Of a DNA stretch of 64,000 bases, positions 61,147 to 64,000 are shown piece by piece. The translations under genes were made by a program, and so were the position numbers. The notes beneath the pieces are model-generated. The model was given only the letters and a program-made list of their open reading frames with translations. It was not told the DNA's origin and did not search any database. Every line of letters starts with the position of its first letter. Position 1 is the first letter of the stretch. This DNA comes from Synechococcus sp. 1G10 (GTDB lineage: Bacteria; Cyanobacteriota; Cyanobacteriia; PCC-6307; Cyanobiaceae): NCBI RefSeq assembly GCF_002252625.1, contig NZ_NQKW01000003.1:124001-188000 (forward strand). The letters are read 5' to 3'.

Positions 61147-63094
61147 CTCAGCCGCGCCTCTGGAGGGCGACACCCGCGGGCTTCCCTTTCAGTGGAGCCT
61201 GCTGGCCTGGGCCGCGCTGGTGGGGATCCTCACCGGGGTGGCCGTTGTGGGCTTCCACTACCTGCTGGGATTCATCAACAATTTTCTGTTCGGGACCCTG
61301 GTGGAGTGGGTGCTCGATCTGGTGAGTTCTCAGCAGCTCGATACCACCACAGTGGAGGTGTTCACCGCGCCGGATCCCGACTCCGGCACACCCCTGAAGG
61401 CTCTGCTGCAGCTGGGTCTGGGAGGGGTTGGCTTTCTGCCGCCGCCGCCGCCGCCCCTGCCGGAGCCCACCCCCCTGCCACCGGTCGGACCCAGCGGTTG
61501 GCTGGCTTCCTGGCCCGTGGTCATCGCTCCCCTACTCGGCGGCGTGGCGGTGGGGCTGTTGCGCCAGGTGGGCCGCGACCTGGGTCCCAGCCTGCCCAGC
61601 CTGATGGCGATGGCCGACGGGGGGGCTCCTGCCCTGCCGCGCCTGCCCGGACTGCGGCTGGTGGCCGCCTCCCTGAGTCTGGGCAGTGGCGCTTCGCTGG
61701 GCCCTGAGGGGCCGAGCGTGGAGAGCGGCGGCAACCTTGGCCTGTGGGTGGCGCTGCGGGGGCGACTACCGCCCGAATCCCAGAAGGCCCTGGTGGCCGC
61801 GGGCGTGGCGGCGGGGCTGGCGGCCGGCTTCAAGGCCCCGATCGCCGGGGTGTTCTTTGCCTTCGAAGGGGCTTACAGCGCAATTCCCGGGCGACCCAGT
61901 CTGCGGGCGGTGCTGGTGGCGGCGGTGGCGTCTTCGCTGGTCACCCAGCTGTGCCTGGGTGATGAGCCGATCTTCCGCCTGCCGGTCTATGAGGTTCGCT
62001 CACCCCTGGAGTTGCCGCTTTACCTGGGACTGGGGTTGGTGGCCAGCCTGATGTCGTGGGCGTTGGTGAGTCTGCTGGCGGCCGGGCGCAGTGAGCCGGT
62101 GCAACAACGGTTCGCCCGTCTGCCCCTGTGGCTGCTCAATGGGCTCGGCGGCCTGGGCGTGGGTGTGATGGCCCTTGGCTTCCCCCAGGTGCTAGGAGTG
62201 GGCTACGACACGATCGAGGCCCTGCTCGGCAGCGAGGGGGGGGTGGCACTCACCACCCTGGCGGCCCTGCTGGTGGTGAAGCTGCTGGCCACAGGCCTCA
62301 GCAATGCCACGGGTTTCGTGGGCGGCGGCTTTGCACCGGCCCTGTTTCTGGGGGCAGTGCTGGGCAATCTTTACGGCCAGCTGCTGGGGGACAGCGGCTT
62401 CGGTCTGCCGGTGGCGGAACCGCCGGCCTACGCCATGGTGGGCATGGCGGCCGTGCTTGCCGGCAGTGCCAGAGCACCGCTGACGGCACTGCTGTTGCTG
62501 TTCGAGCTCACCCACGACATTCGCATCGTGCTGCCGTTGATGGCGGCCGCCGGCCTCAGCGCCGTGCTGGTGGAACGCTGGCAGGGACTGGCTGACCCGG
62601 GAATGCTGGGGCCGGATCCCGCCGAGGAGGAACGGCGACAAGGGCTGGCTGCCCTGCCGGTGATCGAGGCGCTGGAGGCGGAATCCCCGCTGGTACTCAA
62701 GGCAAGTACCCCGGCCAGGGCGGCCCTGGGCCAGCTGATCGAAGCCCACGGCCACTGCCTGGTGGTGGAGCGCGATGGCTGGGTGATCGGTGTGGTGACC
62801 CTGATCGATCTGCAACGGGCGATCAGCGCCGGCCACGGGGGTGAAGGGTTGCCGCTGGAGGAGTGCCGCCGCTCCGATCTGCTCTGGCTGCCGGCTCAGG
62901 CGAATCTCGCCCAGCTGGAGGACCAGCTGGTGCCCAATGGGCTGCGCCAGGTGCCGGTTTTCGACCTCGACGGTCCTGGGCTGGCCCAGTTACCCGCCGG
63001 CTTGCCGAACAGCGGCTTGCCGGCTCATGCCCTGCTGGGCCTGGCCAGCCGGGATGGCATGGCCAGGGCCCTCGCCCGCAAACTTCGGATCTGA
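61133..63094 (+). CDS. ClC-family chloride channel/transporter with CBS region
   Basis: 653 residues. ClC membrane core: LGSGASLGPEGPSVESGG (with the gating glutamate of the GxEGP motif), GLAAGFKAPIAGVFFAFEGA, TGLSNATGFVGGGFAPALFLGA and AMVGMAAVLAGSARAPLTA. A long loop after the first helices carries six prolines in a row and a Pro-rich stretch (~102-120). The C-terminal ~150 residues form a CBS-type regulatory region (GHCLVVERDGWVIGVVTLID). Exchange of Cl- for H+ versus channel activity cannot be told. It starts 10 bases after the hemC stop. Confidence 0.88.
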   Translation: MPETGSAAPLEGDTRGLPFQWSLLAWAALVGILTGVAVVGFHYLLGFINNFLFGTLVEWVLDLVSSQQLDTTTVEVFTAPDPDSGTPLKALLQLGLGGVGFLPPPPPPLPEPTPLPPVGPSGWLASWPVVIAPLLGGVAVGLLRQVGRDLGPSLPSLMAMADGGAPALPRLPGLRLVAASLSLGSGASLGPEGPSVESGGNLGLWVALRGRLPPESQKALVAAGVAAGLAAGFKAPIAGVFFAFEGAYSAIPGRPSLRAVLVAAVASSLVTQLCLGDEPIFRLPVYEVRSPLELPLYLGLGLVASLMSWALVSLLAAGRSEPVQQRFARLPLWLLNGLGGLGVGVMALGFPQVLGVGYDTIEALLGSEGGVALTTLAALLVVKLLATGLSNATGFVGGGFAPALFLGAVLGNLYGQLLGDSGFGLPVAEPPAYAMVGMAAVLAGSARAPLTALLLLFELTHDIRIVLPLMAAAGLSAVLVERWQGLADPGMLGPDPAEEERRQGLAALPVIEALEAESPLVLKASTPARAALGQLIEAHGHCLVVERDGWVIGVVTLIDLQRAISAGHGGEGLPLEECRRSDLLWLPAQANLAQLEDQLVPNGLRQVPVFDLDGPGLAQLPAGLPNSGLPAHALLGLASRDGMARALARKLRI

Positions 63095-63096
63095 AA

Positions 63097-63756
63097 TCAG
63101 CGCACCACCACCACGGGCGTGCCCACCTCCACCATCTCGAACAGCTTGTGGACGTCAGCGCGATGCATCCGCACACAGCCATGGGTGACGGCAGCCCTTG
63201 AACTCACAGCCCAGCCCCAGGCAGCAGGAGTGCCATGGATACCGAACTGGTCCTTGGTGGTGGAGTGGAAGCCGATCCAACGGTCGCCAAGGGGTCCATC
63301 CGGACCGATGACGCCCTTCTTCTGGCCCGACTTGGTGCTGACGTACTGGGGATTGACCACCTTGTTGGTCACATTGAAGGTGCCGGTGGGTGTGGGGGTA
63401 GCGGGATCACCGATCGCCACCGGCCAGGGGCCATAGACCTTGCCGTCGCGCTCGAGGCGGATCTCCCGCTTGCCCAGTGCCAGCAGGATCCTGGAGGTAT
63501 TGACCGGAGCCGCCTGGGGGGCAGCCGGAGCAGCTCCCGGAGCCAGGGAAGGAACGGGGGGTGGATCATTCTGGAGCACTGCTGCAGGGCTGCCGATCGC
63601 CGGAGCGCTGGGGATCGGAGCGGTGGGAGTGATGATGCCGCCGCTGTTGGCGAGAGCCACGGAGGAGCCGGCGACCCAGAGGGTGGCGAAACCGGTGAAC
63701 AGGCCTGCTGCAACCCGGGCGGGAGCCAGCGATGAACGGGGGATGGTAAAGCGCAT
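63097..63756 (-). CDS. L,D-transpeptidase (YkuD family), secreted
   Basis: 219 residues with a signal helix (VAAGLFTGFATLWVAGSSVALA), a Pro/Ala-rich linker, and the catalytic domain: RILLALGKREIRLERDGKVYG, AIGDPATPTPTGTFNVTNKV, GIHGTPAAW and the active-site THGCVRMHRADVHKLF (His-x14-17-[S/T]HGC). Cross-links peptidoglycan or attaches proteins. It converges on the ClC gene with 2 bases between. Confidence 0.92.
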   Translation of the reverse strand: MRFTIPRSSLAPARVAAGLFTGFATLWVAGSSVALANSGGIITPTAPIPSAPAIGSPAAVLQNDPPPVPSLAPGAAPAAPQAAPVNTSRILLALGKREIRLERDGKVYGPWPVAIGDPATPTPTGTFNVTNKVVNPQYVSTKSGQKKGVIGPDGPLGDRWIGFHSTTKDQFGIHGTPAAWGWAVSSRAAVTHGCVRMHRADVHKLFEMVEVGTPVVVVR

Positions 63757-63803
63757 GCGGTTGATCGAAGCTATGGACAGAAAAGGCGACCGTAGGGGGC
63801 GGT

Positions 63804-64000
63804 TCAGTTCACCAGTTTGGCGTCAATCTGCTCGAGATAGCGTGCCTCGCACTCCTTGATGATCCGAACAGCCTCCTGGGTGTTGAGAAAGCCATTGACT
63901 TTGCAGGTGCCGGGCTTTTTCAGATCCTTGTAGTGCTCCCAGTAGTACTGGGTTTCCTTGAGCCAGTGGGCGCCGAGCTGCTCGTAGCTGGTGATGTGAT
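63804..64000 (-). CDS. ppa: Inorganic pyrophosphatase, C-terminal part
   Basis: The frame is open at the right edge; 64 codons are visible: HITSYEQLGAHWLKETQYYW, HYKDLKKPGTCKVNGF and IIKECEARYLEQIDAKLVN. This matches the last helices and sheet of a family I pyrophosphatase (HYKDL..V.GF..A..II..C). The active site is outside the window. If the reading is right, it is the working enzyme that replaces the broken copy at 42009-42554. Confidence 0.65.
   Translation of the reverse strand, partial: HITSYEQLGAHWLKETQYYWEHYKDLKKPGTCKVNGFLNTQEAVRIIKECEARYLEQIDAKLVN

Overview
The window is a GC-rich, gene-dense piece of a cyanobacterial chromosome. Evidence for a cyanobacterium: Psb27, a ferrochelatase with a C-terminal chlorophyll-binding-type helix, a complete ndhF3-ndhD3-cupA-cupS CO2-uptake cluster, a primary sigma factor of cyanobacterial type, a Tic22-like protein, and several proteins of cyanobacteria-only families (DUF1824, DUF2854, DUF3153). 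Compactness, gene neighbourhoods and base composition fit a Synechococcus/Cyanobium-type picocyanobacterium. This placement is inferred from the sequence alone. No rRNA, tRNA, CRISPR array, prophage or insertion sequence was seen.

Layout. 1-4.2 kb: 3' part of a fused OMP decarboxylase/orotate phosphoribosyltransferase, a CPA-type cation/proton antiporter, dihydroorotase, and a frameshifted C-terminal remnant of a TrkH/KtrB potassium transporter. 4.2-8.3 kb: polar amino-acid ABC transporter operon (binding protein, two permeases, ATPase). 8.3-9.9 kb: osmoprotectant-type permease and binding protein that look like one fused gene split by a frameshift. 10.2-11.3 kb: PII (glnB) with altered T-loop modification sites, and a GAP-family membrane protein. 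11.3-16.4 kb (minus strand): inducible NDH-1MS CO2-uptake operon. 16.5-21.8 kb: PEP synthase, a periplasmic binding-fold protein, Tic22-like protein and two small exported or membrane proteins. 21.7-30.3 kb: ilvB, an M23 peptidase, hemH, a tyrosine recombinase, cobO, pyrH, frr, a geranylgeranyl-reductase-family flavoprotein and a cNMP-binding protein. 30.3-35.5 kb (minus strand): transaldolase with EF-hands, the division transpeptidase FtsI with a small FtsL-like protein, and a CPBP protease.

35.5-43.6 kb: double histidine phosphatase, catalytically dead dihydroorotase homologue, signal peptidase I, a membrane protein of unknown function, an ArsC/Spx-like protein, a 2Fe-2S ferredoxin, a methyltransferase, a pyrophosphatase pseudogene and two small unknown proteins. 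43.7-55.2 kb: proS, psb27, purA, a PfkB kinase, cobK, ssb, small conserved genes, argB, a DUF3153 protein and priA. 55.2-57.1 kb: a gene-free stretch with a candidate structured RNA, then rpoD. 57.1-64 kb: a GT39 glycosyltransferase, a PAP2 phosphatase, a DUF1824 protein, hemC, a ClC channel, an L,D-transpeptidase and the 3' end of what looks like the working inorganic pyrophosphatase.

Links between genes. Nitrogen status: PII and its usual target, acetylglutamate kinase (argB), are both here. Inorganic carbon: the NDH-1MS module. Tetrapyrrole and corrin synthesis: hemC, hemH, cobO, cobK. Wall and division: ftsI, the FtsL-like protein, the L,D-transpeptidase and the M23 peptidase. The items most worth following up are the structured RNA candidate between priA and rpoD with an inverted repeat inside its promoter spacer, the altered PII T-loop, the split osmoprotectant transporter, the two decayed genes (ktrB-like, ppa) and the zinc ribbon on acetolactate synthase.
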